Origin: Balneolales bacterium
Lineage (GTDB): Bacteria > Bacteroidota > Rhodothermia > Balneolales > Natronogracilivirgulaceae
Direction of reading: 5' to 3'
Length of the DNA stretch: 35,003 nucleotides
Assembly: GCA_007131625.1 (NCBI GenBank)
Contig: SLQC01000040.1
Coordinates: 1-35,003, forward strand
Every line of letters begins with the position of its first letter. The stretch's first letter is position 1. This document shows positions 1-9,565 of the stretch, in pieces. The notes under the pieces were generated by a model. It saw only the letters and a program-made list of their open reading frames with translations, made no database searches and was not told the origin of the DNA. Position numbers and translations under genes: made by a program.

Positions 1-346
1 GAATCGGTGTTCTTGGAGTGGACTCATCGGTAATCCAACCATTCCCTGGATACGGGTAGTTTTTTTTGCGTGGTTCCGTTTTTTACCGGTAAATGGTAAC
101 ATTTCTGGGCGAGACCTAAACATTTTAGTGTAAGTAGTTTTACCTATGATATTTAGCGCATAAATTTTATAAATGTTACATTTAAAGGACAGTCAACTAT
201 CCTTAAACTACATTTTTTTATTAAACCAATTCTGGACTATTGTTGTTGAACTGTTATATTAACATTTCTGGTTTCAGTTTGTGGCGGTTCTCAGTTTGTG
301 GCGATTCTGCTACCATTATTAACCCAATAATTACCGGGGAAGTATT

Positions 347-1225
347 ATGAGTTACAATTCTAAACATCGATTTGTCATAGTATTAAGCACTTTCCATCTC
401 CAAAATGCGGTCCAGACAATGATAAAATGGTCATCGGTACTCATTTTATGGATTTTGGCTTGTTCGTTCTACGTCCAGGCGCAGGATCTTGATGTTCCCT
501 ATGTGAGCACACCTCAACAAGTGGTTGAAGGGATGCTGGACGCGGCCGATGTCGGGCCTGGTGATTATGTCATTGATCTGGGATCAGGTGACGGTCGTAT
601 TGTAATTGCCGCAGCAAAACGTGGAGCAGCGGGACATGGAGTGGATTTAAATCCTGTAAGAGTTGAAGAAGCGGAAAAAAATGCTATAGATTCCGGAGTT
701 TCTGACCGGGTCATGTTCTTTATAGGAGATTTATTCGAGTCAGATTTTAGTCAGGCCTCGGTCGTCACGTTGTATCTGCTAACTTCTGTTAACCGCGACC
801 TGCGTCCTCAATTATTTGAACAGCTTGAACCCGGAACAAAAGTTGTATCCCACGCTTTCGGCATGGGTTCATGGGAACCAGACAAACATATCAGCATAGA
901 TAATCGGAATATTTATTATTGGATCATACCGGCTTCTGTTGAAGGGAACTGGAAATGGATAACTGACGGCATACATTATGAAATGACTGCTACCCAGGAG
1001 TTCCAGAAAGTGTCGGCAACGATTGGCACGGGTGGAAATGAACTTCGGATAGAACAGTTCGACCTGAGGGGAGACAGAGTGAATATTATAGCTGAAAACC
1101 GGCAAAGTGGAAACCGCTTTGTTTTTAGCGGCAAGGTCAATGAAAACATGATGACAGGATCGGTCCAGATTCGGAATCAAAACGAGAAAAAAATTACTCC
1201 GTGGACTGCAACCCGTAATTTATGA
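347..1225 (+). CDS. Exported class I SAM-dependent methyltransferase-like protein (start may be 419, giving a signal peptide)
   Basis: Motif I-like VIDLGSGDGRIVIAAAKRGAAGHGVDLNP; internal Met at 419 followed by hydrophobic segment MIKWSSVLILWILACSFYVQAQ. Confidence 0.8.
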   Translation: MSYNSKHRFVIVLSTFHLQNAVQTMIKWSSVLILWILACSFYVQAQDLDVPYVSTPQQVVEGMLDAADVGPGDYVIDLGSGDGRIVIAAAKRGAAGHGVDLNPVRVEEAEKNAIDSGVSDRVMFFIGDLFESDFSQASVVTLYLLTSVNRDLRPQLFEQLEPGTKVVSHAFGMGSWEPDKHISIDNRNIYYWIIPASVEGNWKWITDGIHYEMTATQEFQKVSATIGTGGNELRIEQFDLRGDRVNIIAENRQSGNRFVFSGKVNENMMTGSVQIRNQNEKKITPWTATRNL

Positions 1226-2571
1226 AATCAGGCATCGAAAGTAGTCACCCACTCTATTCATTTACCACATTAAGTGCAGTAGCCGTTACAGTAGGAATCG
1301 TAGTTGGAGTTGGAATTTTTCGCCTGCCCCCGATAGTCGCCGAAAATTCCGATAGCGGTTTTCAGTTTATGTTTTTTTGGGTGACCGGTGGTGCTATTGC
1401 CCTGATGGGAGCACTCTGTTACGCCGAACTTGCATCCTCCAGGCCCGATGCCGGTGGTGAGTATATCTATCTGCGGCGTGCATTTGGACCAGCTATCGGA
1501 TTTCTCTTTTCCTGGGGACGGATGACTGTCATTCAAACGGGATCTATTGCTTTAATTGCATTTATACTGGGGGATTATGCTTCGAACATCATTCATCTCG
1601 GCAGATACAGTACTTCCATTTACGCTGTTTCTATGATAGTTTTATTAACAGGCCTGAATTTGTTAGGCACCAAACATTCCCGGCGGGTTCAAAATATATT
1701 TACCATTTCACTTGTGCTGATTTTAGTTCTTATATCTATTACGGGATTATTCTCCATTTCTCCTGAATTCCAATCGATATCCGGTTCGGTGGATCGAAGC
1801 AGTCGACTCTTTTCAGGTGGATCTCCCGGACTGGCCATGATTTTTGTAATGCTCACATACGGCGGCTGGAATGAAGCTTCCTATTTAACCGGAGAATTAC
1901 ACAATGTAAAGACCAACATTATTCGGGTACTTGTGCTCAGTATATGTTTGATCACGGGTCTATACCTGCTGGTAAATTATTCTTATCTCCATCTGTTAGG
2001 ATTGGAAGCACTTCAAACTACAGAAACGGTTGGCTCTGACTTAACCGAACTTGTTTTCGGAGCCGGCGGATCTTTGATGGTCACCTTTATTGTTATTGCA
2101 GCTTCCCTTTCTACAGCCAATGCAACAATTATCACGGGTGCCAGAACCAATTATGCACTTGGACGGGACTTCCAGCTTCTCGGGTTTCTCGGCCGCTGGA
2201 ACCGCAGAAGAAACACACCCGCCCATGCTTTAATTGTTCAGGGATTAGTCGCCTTATTATTAGTCGGGTTAGGTACATGGTCGCAGGGTACAGTGATAAC
2301 TATGGTGGATTATACGGCTCCGGTTTTTTGGTTATTCATGTTAATGATCACAACATCACTTTTTATTTTCCGATTCAGCAGCAATTCTGTCGCAGGGTCT
2401 TTTAAAGTTCCCGCTTATCCATTTATACCTTTGCTGTTTTTGGCAGCTTGCCTGTATATGTTGTACTCAAGTCTGGCATTTACCGGTATCGGGGCTATTG
2501 CCGGAGTTGGCATTCTCATAGCCGGGATTCCGGTGTATTACTTTTCCCGCAGCAATAGCAAGCAATTTTAA
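1222..2571 (+). CDS. APC family amino acid permease
   Basis: Multi-TM protein, N-terminal VGVGIFRLPPIVAENS and ALMGALCYAELASSRPDAGGEYIYLRRAFG typical of APC transporters; ATGA overlap with upstream CDS. Confidence 0.9.
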   Translation: MKSGIESSHPLYSFTTLSAVAVTVGIVVGVGIFRLPPIVAENSDSGFQFMFFWVTGGAIALMGALCYAELASSRPDAGGEYIYLRRAFGPAIGFLFSWGRMTVIQTGSIALIAFILGDYASNIIHLGRYSTSIYAVSMIVLLTGLNLLGTKHSRRVQNIFTISLVLILVLISITGLFSISPEFQSISGSVDRSSRLFSGGSPGLAMIFVMLTYGGWNEASYLTGELHNVKTNIIRVLVLSICLITGLYLLVNYSYLHLLGLEALQTTETVGSDLTELVFGAGGSLMVTFIVIAASLSTANATIITGARTNYALGRDFQLLGFLGRWNRRRNTPAHALIVQGLVALLLVGLGTWSQGTVITMVDYTAPVFWLFMLMITTSLFIFRFSSNSVAGSFKVPAYPFIPLLFLAACLYMLYSSLAFTGIGAIAGVGILIAGIPVYYFSRSNSKQF

Positions 2572-2620
2572 TGAATAGCATATCTGAAAACCATTTCCAC
2601 GAAGAGAGGATCCAATTGGC

Positions 2621-4168
2621 CTACCAGCTTCTCTTTCGATTCCAGTAGAGATTGATGTATTCTTCTCCGTCGAGTGCGTGATGCAGTGCACAGAGAGCAT
2701 GCATGAAATCGGCTCCCCCCGTTTTTGCTTCGTAATGCTCATGTTTATTACTTGCTTTCGGTAGCGGATTGCCTTCCTCCAAAAAATAGGATATTCCTAA
2801 TCTTCCAAAAAAGTCGGCGCGTTCCAGATATTGACGGTCCCTGGTTAAATAATACGCTTCCAGCAGCAAGGCAATGATGTTGCTGAATATTCTCGGGGTC
2901 ACAAACTGTTCCGGATCCGGTTTCACTGCAATGTATTTATTGGCTGCTGCAATGCCAAACGTTTTATACTTTTCAGCCAAATCCGGATAACCTTCGGCGA
3001 GTTGCAGATAGCGACCCAAAACCCGGTTACCATATTCGGCATGGATGCCATGACCATAACCTGTACTCCAGGTGCTTGAAAAGGGTTCATTCATACTACG
3101 TACCCGGGGTTCTCCGGTTTCGGAATGCAGAGTCGTGGCAAAGCCCCCGCCTTGCAATATCTCGTGAGAAGCTTTGAAGAAATTTTTATCCTGCCGTAGC
3201 GCCAGCTCTTTCATCTGCATGGCCAGCTGCGCATCAGCCCGGGAGACCAGCGGTATTGCCTCCCAAACAGACCGCGCCAATTCCAGGTTACTGAACGGCC
3301 AAACATAATCTGCTCCATCATGGGCAACCAGGTATCCGGTAGCTCCAATTTCCATATTGCGTTCCATGCGATTGACCATGACTCTGATGGCACGGAGCAT
3401 TTCGACCCGGTCGGTTCTTGATGCATTTTCCGGACGACTCCAGGCGTCAGCCCAAACTAGCATCATTTGACCTGCATATCTCGGAAAATCACTCCCTTTG
3501 CCCGGTCCGTGTTCGCTGTATGCAGCATGACGCGAAAAATCACCAGTTTCCTGGTCGGCCACTTGATGGTTCCACAAGCCCAGGGCAAATCGCCAGGCCG
3601 CGTCCGGTGCCAATTCGTAAACTTCGTCCCAAAAAGGCCATGCGCCGGCAATTTCATGATGATGGTAGCCACCTATACTATTGTTGCGAAAATCCCAATA
3701 GAGATGATCTCCCCAGGCAAGCAGTCCTGTCTCCGGACTCTGTGTATGAATGAAGAAATATTCCAATGCATGCTTGGCTTTTTCTGCATACACCGGGTCT
3801 CCCGAATTTTCCGAAAGATGATATAACAGCGGATAAAGTGCCATGTGATCCCAGGGATTGGCTCCACCCAGAGAACGGTCGTTCTCCCGAACTCCCTGTA
3901 TGCTACCGAATTCATCTTTTGATCCAAGTTGCAAGGATTCGCGGGAAAGAGCAGCGGCAAACAATGGAGTATGAACATCACCATACAAGTCGCGACCATG
4001 TTCAATCATAGCGTCCGCGTATTTGCGTGCCAGTTCCAGATAGTCCGGAGCCTGTTGAAACTCCTGACTGGTTCCTTGTCCAGATGTCGCTGTTCCCATT
4101 GGCGGTGGGATCAAAAAAAATATCCATAATATTGTTAATACACCCGTAACTTTATCCACTTTATCCAT
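2621..4168 (-). CDS. Secreted alpha/alpha-toroid-like (six-hairpin glycosidase/lyase-like) protein
   Basis: N-terminal signal-like segment, repeated helical pattern, NPWDHMALYPLLYHL, STGYGHGIHAEYGNRVLGRYLQLA; family assignment by resemblance only. Confidence 0.55.
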   Translation of the reverse strand: MDKVDKVTGVLTILWIFFLIPPPMGTATSGQGTSQEFQQAPDYLELARKYADAMIEHGRDLYGDVHTPLFAAALSRESLQLGSKDEFGSIQGVRENDRSLGGANPWDHMALYPLLYHLSENSGDPVYAEKAKHALEYFFIHTQSPETGLLAWGDHLYWDFRNNSIGGYHHHEIAGAWPFWDEVYELAPDAAWRFALGLWNHQVADQETGDFSRHAAYSEHGPGKGSDFPRYAGQMMLVWADAWSRPENASRTDRVEMLRAIRVMVNRMERNMEIGATGYLVAHDGADYVWPFSNLELARSVWEAIPLVSRADAQLAMQMKELALRQDKNFFKASHEILQGGGFATTLHSETGEPRVRSMNEPFSSTWSTGYGHGIHAEYGNRVLGRYLQLAEGYPDLAEKYKTFGIAAANKYIAVKPDPEQFVTPRIFSNIIALLLEAYYLTRDRQYLERADFFGRLGISYFLEEGNPLPKASNKHEHYEAKTGGADFMHALCALHHALDGEEYINLYWNRKRSW

Positions 4169-4334
4169 TTATTTAGTAGATTTTCAATGATCGCTTATCT
4201 GGAAACTCCGACTCCAAAATCAAAAAAAAACGCAACATTCCTGGTAAACAGGATCCCGTTAAATTACCAAATTACTTTCGATAACCCAATTTTAATCAAT
4301 CCTTTTACAGTCGAATTTACTAATCACCTATCAA

Positions 4335-5117
4335 ATGAAGATGCTCATGACAGAAAAACCGTGGCTGATCGCCGAAACCAACTTTAAAACGGTGAAAGAA
4401 ACAACCTATGATGTGGCCATTTTACCATGGGGTGCAACGGAACCGCACAACTATCATCTGCCCTATGCTACGGACAATTTTCAGTGTGATCATGTAGCTG
4501 CTGAAGCGGGTCGGCTTGCTTGGGCAAAAGGGGTAAAAACGGCCGTTTTACCGACTGTTCCTTACGGGGTTCAGACCGCCATGCTCGATCTGCCGTTATG
4601 TATCAACATGAATCCGTCGACCCAGGAAGCACTGCTCGGGGACATTGCCCGGTCACTGGAGGGTCAGGGAATCACCAGGCTGGTGATCCTGAACGGACAT
4701 GGCGGCAATGATTTTCACCAGATGATCCGGGAACTGAAACCTGATCTAAAAATTTTAATATGTACACTGAACTGGTATCAGGCAGCCGATTGGCACCGAT
4801 ATTTCGAGGAGCCCGGTGATCACGCCGGGGAAATGGAAACCAGTTCGATCCTGCACATTCGTCCTGAACTGGTCAGGCCGCTATCCGAAGCGGGTGATGG
4901 CAAGGAGCGAAAATTCCGAATCAAGGCGATGAAGGAAGGATGGGTCTGGACTCCGCGTGAGTGGTCTGAGATCTCGGATGATACCGGGGTCGGAAATCCG
5001 ATACAGGCTACAGCTGAAAAAGGTGCCCGGTTTCTTGAAGTTGCATCACGTAATATTGCCGAATTTCTGGTAGATTTGGCCGGGACAGATCCGGATGTAA
5101 TGTATGATGCGGATTGA
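4335..5117 (+). CDS. Creatininase family protein
   Basis: AILPWGATEPHNYHLPYATDNF and LVILNGHGGNDFHQMIREL match creatininase metal-binding motifs; DHAGEMETSSIL. Confidence 0.9.
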   Translation: MKMLMTEKPWLIAETNFKTVKETTYDVAILPWGATEPHNYHLPYATDNFQCDHVAAEAGRLAWAKGVKTAVLPTVPYGVQTAMLDLPLCINMNPSTQEALLGDIARSLEGQGITRLVILNGHGGNDFHQMIRELKPDLKILICTLNWYQAADWHRYFEEPGDHAGEMETSSILHIRPELVRPLSEAGDGKERKFRIKAMKEGWVWTPREWSEISDDTGVGNPIQATAEKGARFLEVASRNIAEFLVDLAGTDPDVMYDAD

Positions 5118-5216
5118 TATATTAACCGTAGAGTAAGCGGTCCAGGTTTTTAAATCCCGCATTTAAATATTTGTATGCATATGCTGGATACAGAATCAAT
5201 AGAAATTTCTTTCATT

Positions 5217-5235
5217 AAAAAAAGGCCCAACGGCC
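5217..5235 (-). terminator. Candidate intrinsic terminator of the minus-strand DUF4382 gene
   Basis: Minus strand reads GGCC-GTTG-GGCC followed by TTTTTTT, 78 bp past the DUF4382 stop. Confidence 0.5.
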
Positions 5236-5313
5236 AGTTGATGCCGTCTGTAGGGTATCAATCAGGCCGCCAGGCCTAAACCTGGAACTTTGGGTCGGAT
5301 TTGTTACAAGTTG

Positions 5314-6153
5314 TTATAAGTCAATGGTGCCAAGATCCGTGTCTTCGCCTGCCGTCACCTCGACATCGGGTATGACCTGACTTTCATATCCTTCCAAAGT
5401 GGGTTCAATCGACACATCATACGTGTTTTCGGGTAATCCGAGCAGCTGGAATTCACCGGTAATTTTCTCACTGCGTGTTGAAGAGACCGTGTCTTCACCA
5501 ACGATTGCATAAATCCAAGGTTCGGCTTCCGCCGGAGCCACAACACCACTGATAGTACCGGTTTCGATCAGGGCATAAGCTCGGATAACCGGTTTTAACA
5601 GATAAGGTTCGACCTTACTTTGTCCCCGGCCACGCTTTACTATGGAACGCTTAACATCAAAATCGAGCGCCAGTGTGGTGATCAATCCTTCCTGAATTTC
5701 CGCATCAATGTTCAGTTTTAAACCGGATTGCTGCGCGGAAGGTGTTTTGAGCTGATAGGTGCTGTCGTCGACCACAATCGTGTTATTGTTTCCAAGTATC
5801 AATCGGATTTGACGATAAGTGCCTTCATCCAACTCCGCTTCGCCAAGTACTTCCTGGGCGCCATTGATCAGTTCGAGCAGATTATATCGCTCCTGCGGTT
5901 CGCTGATCACAACCCATCCGGTACTTTCGTCGGCCTTGTTGTTCACTTCAACGCGTTGCACATCAATCCATACTTCCTGATAATTGCCGGGGTTGTCATG
6001 AAGTAACACCAGCATGGTTCCTGTACCTGCAGATGCTGATGGACGTGAAGTCTGTTCATCGCATGCTACAATGGAAAAAGCAAAAAGAACTGCAATACCT
6101 GCCGGAATAATTGCATTGGTAAATTGACTCATAATATATTTTAAGCAAATCAT
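5314..6153 (-). CDS. DUF4382-type lipoprotein
   Basis: Signal with lipobox-like FSIVACDEQ; GTMLVLLHDNPGNYQEVWIDVQRVEV..., YNLLELINGAQEVLGEAELDEGTYRQIRLIL pattern of DUF4382. Confidence 0.8.
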   Translation of the reverse strand: MICLKYIMSQFTNAIIPAGIAVLFAFSIVACDEQTSRPSASAGTGTMLVLLHDNPGNYQEVWIDVQRVEVNNKADESTGWVVISEPQERYNLLELINGAQEVLGEAELDEGTYRQIRLILGNNNTIVVDDSTYQLKTPSAQQSGLKLNIDAEIQEGLITTLALDFDVKRSIVKRGRGQSKVEPYLLKPVIRAYALIETGTISGVVAPAEAEPWIYAIVGEDTVSSTRSEKITGEFQLLGLPENTYDVSIEPTLEGYESQVIPDVEVTAGEDTDLGTIDL

Positions 6154-6188
6154 TTAATTATCCTCTTTTTTTTGATTTCTTGACACTC

Positions 6189-6218
6189 ATATGACGCTCA
6201 ATCGACCGAATGGTTACA
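6189..6218 (-). promoter_or_regulatory. Candidate ECF sigma promoter (-35 TGTAAC, -10 CGTCATAT) upstream of DUF4382 gene
   Basis: Minus strand TGTAACCATTCGGTCGATTGAGCGTCATAT; shares TGTAAC and GAGCGTCATAT with the site upstream of the ECF sigma gene, spacer 16 (GTAAC to CGTC). Confidence 0.5.
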
Positions 6219-6352
6219 ATAGTAAATATGCCATTCCGGAATTTGTCATTTTATAGTTCGGGTAAGGAAAAAATAATGTCTGAAAAGAAGAGAGTCGCGG
6301 GAAATGTGTTTACAAAATGGTGTATCAGGTAGGTGCATGCGCAACGGAATGA

Positions 6353-7321
6353 CTATCTATCCCGTCCGGGTGGTGTCTCCGGACGACGGCCACGGCCGGG
6401 ATGATCATCCCGGTCGCCATTTCTGTCAAGGCCAGGTGGTATGAATCCGGGCGGACCACCACCGACATTGCCCTGGAACAGATTTTCCAAAATATGTTGT
6501 GCAGGAATTCCCTCACCCAACTGATGCTGAATGCCTTGGGCAATATTCTCAATTGGCAACCGGCTTTGAAACTGTGCGGAACGAAATGCATCCGGCAGCT
6601 GCTGAATCTCCGTCGCGGAGAATCCGGCATTCAAAGCCCGTACAAGAATTCTGTTGCTCATCGACTGATCATCTTCGGAAGTGGGAAGGTCAGGTAATAC
6701 ACGAACAGCCGTGGCCACCGGTGTCATTCCGCTTCGCTCAGTAGCTCTTTCAGAGACGACCTGCTCCAGAAAATCCCTGATCGACTCTTCCCTGATATTG
6801 TGCTGTAACGCATAAGAGGTATTTTCAAGAACCATGTCCCGGTATGAACGGGCAGCCACACCTGCATCCCGGGAACCTCTTCCTTTTTCGATCATGGCTC
6901 GCACTTCATCCCTGGCCAACCAGGGATCGACCAGAGCCGCCGCCCTGGCAAACCCACTTTCCATCTGATCAAGGACCTGCCGAATAGTATGTGGGGGCAC
7001 ACGTTTTGCCATCCCTTCCATAGCTTTCAGCAAAACGGGATGCCAAGGCAGGTCTTGCTCAACCAGGGAGATCGCCGGAGCGACCATTCCGTTCACATCT
7101 TCAGGGGATATCTGCCGGTTTTGTGCCCTTGCAAAAAGAGTTTCGAGACGTTCCCGGTCGATACCGGCTGCTACCGCCTCATCATATACCGGTCGGTATT
7201 CATCCGAAATCTGTGCCGCAGCCGGTGATTCCAGGATCAGGATTATCACCACTAACAAAGGCAGTAGTATTCGCAGCCAGTGACGAAATTTGCAAGAATG
7301 TTCATAATATTTGTTTTTCAT
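6353..7321 (-). CDS. Secreted helical hypothetical protein with Gly/Pro/Arg-rich C-terminus
   Basis: Start chosen at 7321 (MKNKYYEHSCKFRHWLRILLPLLVVIILILESPAAAQ, signal peptide), 13 bp after the upstream CDS; tail GGGPPGFIPPGLDRNGDRDDHPGRGRRPETPPGRDR. Confidence 0.7.
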   Translation of the reverse strand: MKNKYYEHSCKFRHWLRILLPLLVVIILILESPAAAQISDEYRPVYDEAVAAGIDRERLETLFARAQNRQISPEDVNGMVAPAISLVEQDLPWHPVLLKAMEGMAKRVPPHTIRQVLDQMESGFARAAALVDPWLARDEVRAMIEKGRGSRDAGVAARSYRDMVLENTSYALQHNIREESIRDFLEQVVSERATERSGMTPVATAVRVLPDLPTSEDDQSMSNRILVRALNAGFSATEIQQLPDAFRSAQFQSRLPIENIAQGIQHQLGEGIPAQHILENLFQGNVGGGPPGFIPPGLDRNGDRDDHPGRGRRPETPPGRDR

Positions 7322-7334
7322 ATCAAACTCGTGC

Positions 7335-8723
7335 TCAATAGTCAATAAAAAGTCTACCGTTTTTACCGCCGAAGCCGTCTCTAACGGTAGATACATTATC
7401 AGGCAACTCCAGCCATTCGTGCCGGCTATTGGTTCGTTTCCTGATTTTGTATTCATATACCCCTGCAGACAGATCAAGTTCTACCCGGTACCGGTTCCTG
7501 CCAGTTCTGTGTAAAGGGATTCCGGGGTCATCCCAATCGATAAAATCTCCGGTTAAGTAGAGCGAAGCATTACCTTTGTATTGAACAGATAGTGTTGCCA
7601 GTAATTTCTGATTCTGATCCAGTGCAAGTTCCTGATCGCGCATCGGATCCGCCGAGTCCGGTTCATACTCCGGTTTTGGTTTTTGATCTTGCTCCTCTCG
7701 TTTTTGTGTATTCCAGCGTATCGATCGAATTTCACCGGTTCGCGATATCGGAAAGGATAACGGAATCTGAACACCAGCGGAAACCTGAAAATCTGAGACG
7801 ATGTCGTTGTCTTCACTTCCGAGCCAAAGGAGTCCGGAGAGTGTACCGGTCAGTGTAACCCAATCTGAATATGGATGGGATACACGGAGGAAAGTACGGA
7901 GAAACCGGTTTTCCAGCCTGATGACTTCATTGACCTGCGCAGTTTCGTTCTCACTGGTGACGGGTATACCTGCAATTGTACCCGGGATGATCAGGGCCCC
8001 ATTGCTCAGGTTACTCTGAAATTCCATCGAATACTGTTCCAGGCCTGTTTGAAGCACAATCGACATTCCGCTTCTGCGGTAGTGCACAGCAGCAACTGAG
8101 ATGGTGAAACCGTCGGCGGGGCGACGTAAATGGGCTAGGCTACTCTGAAAGGTCGTTCTCAATTGCCATCGGTATCTTGGCCAGTATTGGAATTCCAATC
8201 CATATGAGTCGTACCGGCGGGTTTCATCCGGCCGCACCAGTAAACCACGATAAGTCCGCCATCCGGATCCGGCTGAAATTCCAAGTTTTACGAACGGTGA
8301 GGGTACCCACTCCATTCCGGCAAAAAGCCAATTAATGTTACGGCTATAGGTGGATGAGTAGTAACTCCAACCACCGGATGCCCGTGCCGAGAAACCGGAC
8401 GCAATATGCTGTCGGAAAACGGGAGTGAGATATCCGCCGGTCCATGTAGGACGGTCATCGTAAAAATGGAGAAAATGTCCGGCTCCATAAAGGGTGGCAC
8501 TTCGTCCACTGCCTCTCCACCGAAATTGGCCGGCCGGCGACAGAGAAGTAAAGCCGGAAATCCGGCTACGATCCCACTCGGGAATAAAAGGCATCAGGTA
8601 GGTGTTCGACACGGAACCGCCTTCTGCCGACAGAGAGAAGTCGGTTTCCAGACTTTGAGCAATGGAATTGTTCCATACAATCAGGAGTAAAGCCATGGCG
8701 ATTCCAGTCGGAAAATATTTCAT
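7335..8723 (-). CDS. Beta-barrel-like outer membrane protein with C-terminal AMPK/CBM48-type (E-set) domain
   Basis: Start 8723 gives MKYFPTGIAMALLLIVWNNSIAQS signal; alternating amphipathic aromatic strands; C-term SLYLTGDFIDWDDPGIPLHRTGRNRYRVELDLSAGVYEYKIRKR...EWLELPDNVSTVRDGFGGKNGRLFIDY. Confidence 0.75.
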   Translation of the reverse strand: MKYFPTGIAMALLLIVWNNSIAQSLETDFSLSAEGGSVSNTYLMPFIPEWDRSRISGFTSLSPAGQFRWRGSGRSATLYGAGHFLHFYDDRPTWTGGYLTPVFRQHIASGFSARASGGWSYYSSTYSRNINWLFAGMEWVPSPFVKLGISAGSGWRTYRGLLVRPDETRRYDSYGLEFQYWPRYRWQLRTTFQSSLAHLRRPADGFTISVAAVHYRRSGMSIVLQTGLEQYSMEFQSNLSNGALIIPGTIAGIPVTSENETAQVNEVIRLENRFLRTFLRVSHPYSDWVTLTGTLSGLLWLGSEDNDIVSDFQVSAGVQIPLSFPISRTGEIRSIRWNTQKREEQDQKPKPEYEPDSADPMRDQELALDQNQKLLATLSVQYKGNASLYLTGDFIDWDDPGIPLHRTGRNRYRVELDLSAGVYEYKIRKRTNSRHEWLELPDNVSTVRDGFGGKNGRLFIDY

Positions 8724-9565
8724 CACAGATTGACTACTGCATTTTTGTTTCCAAAACCATCTTCCACAAAACGGTTGGCCAGAGGGTCGGTAGCCCATTG
8801 TTCACCGTCCTTGATGAACATATATCGATGTTCACCACGAGGCAACGGAATGGTGCCGGTCCAGGCAACGTCACCGTTAATCGATTGCCGGGTCAAAGTT
8901 ATGGGTTCCCAGTCGCTGAAATCACCAGCTACTGCGACCGATTCAGCATCATTATCAATATAGACAAACCGCATCATTACACGGTCTGTGGTCTCTTCGA
9001 CAATTTGTCGTACCGGGATGTCGCCGGGTGTATCCGGTTCGTCGTGCGTGGTGACGATAAACGGGGAGGCCACAATCAGTAGCAGGAGAGTGGCAGCGAT
9101 GCCTGCTGACCATAACGGCCGCCACATGACCGGACGTGGTTGCCAGAACCGGTTCCAGACTGATACTCGGTCATTGTTGCTGCGGCCTATGTTGCTGCCG
9201 ATTGGTTGATTGTCTTCCCTGGCGTTACCTGCCGGAACATATTCATCCTTTATTATATATGGAGCTTCCTTTTGAAAAATGGCGTTCATCACTCCGTCGA
9301 AAAAAGTATCAGGGACGGAGATCTTTTCTCTGATATCCGCTTGTTCCGATGTGGGAGTGACTGCGGTGACAGGATCAGTTGCGGTGTCTTCTGTCTGGCC
9401 GGTCCGGAAATCCGATGCCAGGTCTTGTCGCAACAGCAGATCAAATTTCAACAACGACCGCATCTCCGGGTCGTCGGCGATATGATGCAACACCTGTCGT
9501 TCTTCTTCACTGGTGAGTTCACCGTCAAGATAGCGTCGCAGCCATTCATCATTTACGGTACTCAT
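8723..9565 (-). CDS. Anti-sigma factor-like membrane protein with C-terminal AMPK/CBM48-type domain
   Basis: N-term NDEWLRRYLDGELTSEEERQVLHHIADDPEMRSLL; single TM AGIAATLLLLIVASPFIV; C-term SVAVAGDFSDWEPITLTRQ...LPRGEHRYMFIKDGEQWATDPLANRFVEDGFGNKNAVVNL; TGATG coupling to the downstream gene. Confidence 0.8.
   Translation of the reverse strand: MSTVNDEWLRRYLDGELTSEEERQVLHHIADDPEMRSLLKFDLLLRQDLASDFRTGQTEDTATDPVTAVTPTSEQADIREKISVPDTFFDGVMNAIFQKEAPYIIKDEYVPAGNAREDNQPIGSNIGRSNNDRVSVWNRFWQPRPVMWRPLWSAGIAATLLLLIVASPFIVTTHDEPDTPGDIPVRQIVEETTDRVMMRFVYIDNDAESVAVAGDFSDWEPITLTRQSINGDVAWTGTIPLPRGEHRYMFIKDGEQWATDPLANRFVEDGFGNKNAVVNL

Noticed and set aside
1-33. Tail of a CDS entering the window (ESVFLEWTHR*)
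   Set aside because: Only ten codons visible; cannot distinguish from a chance open frame
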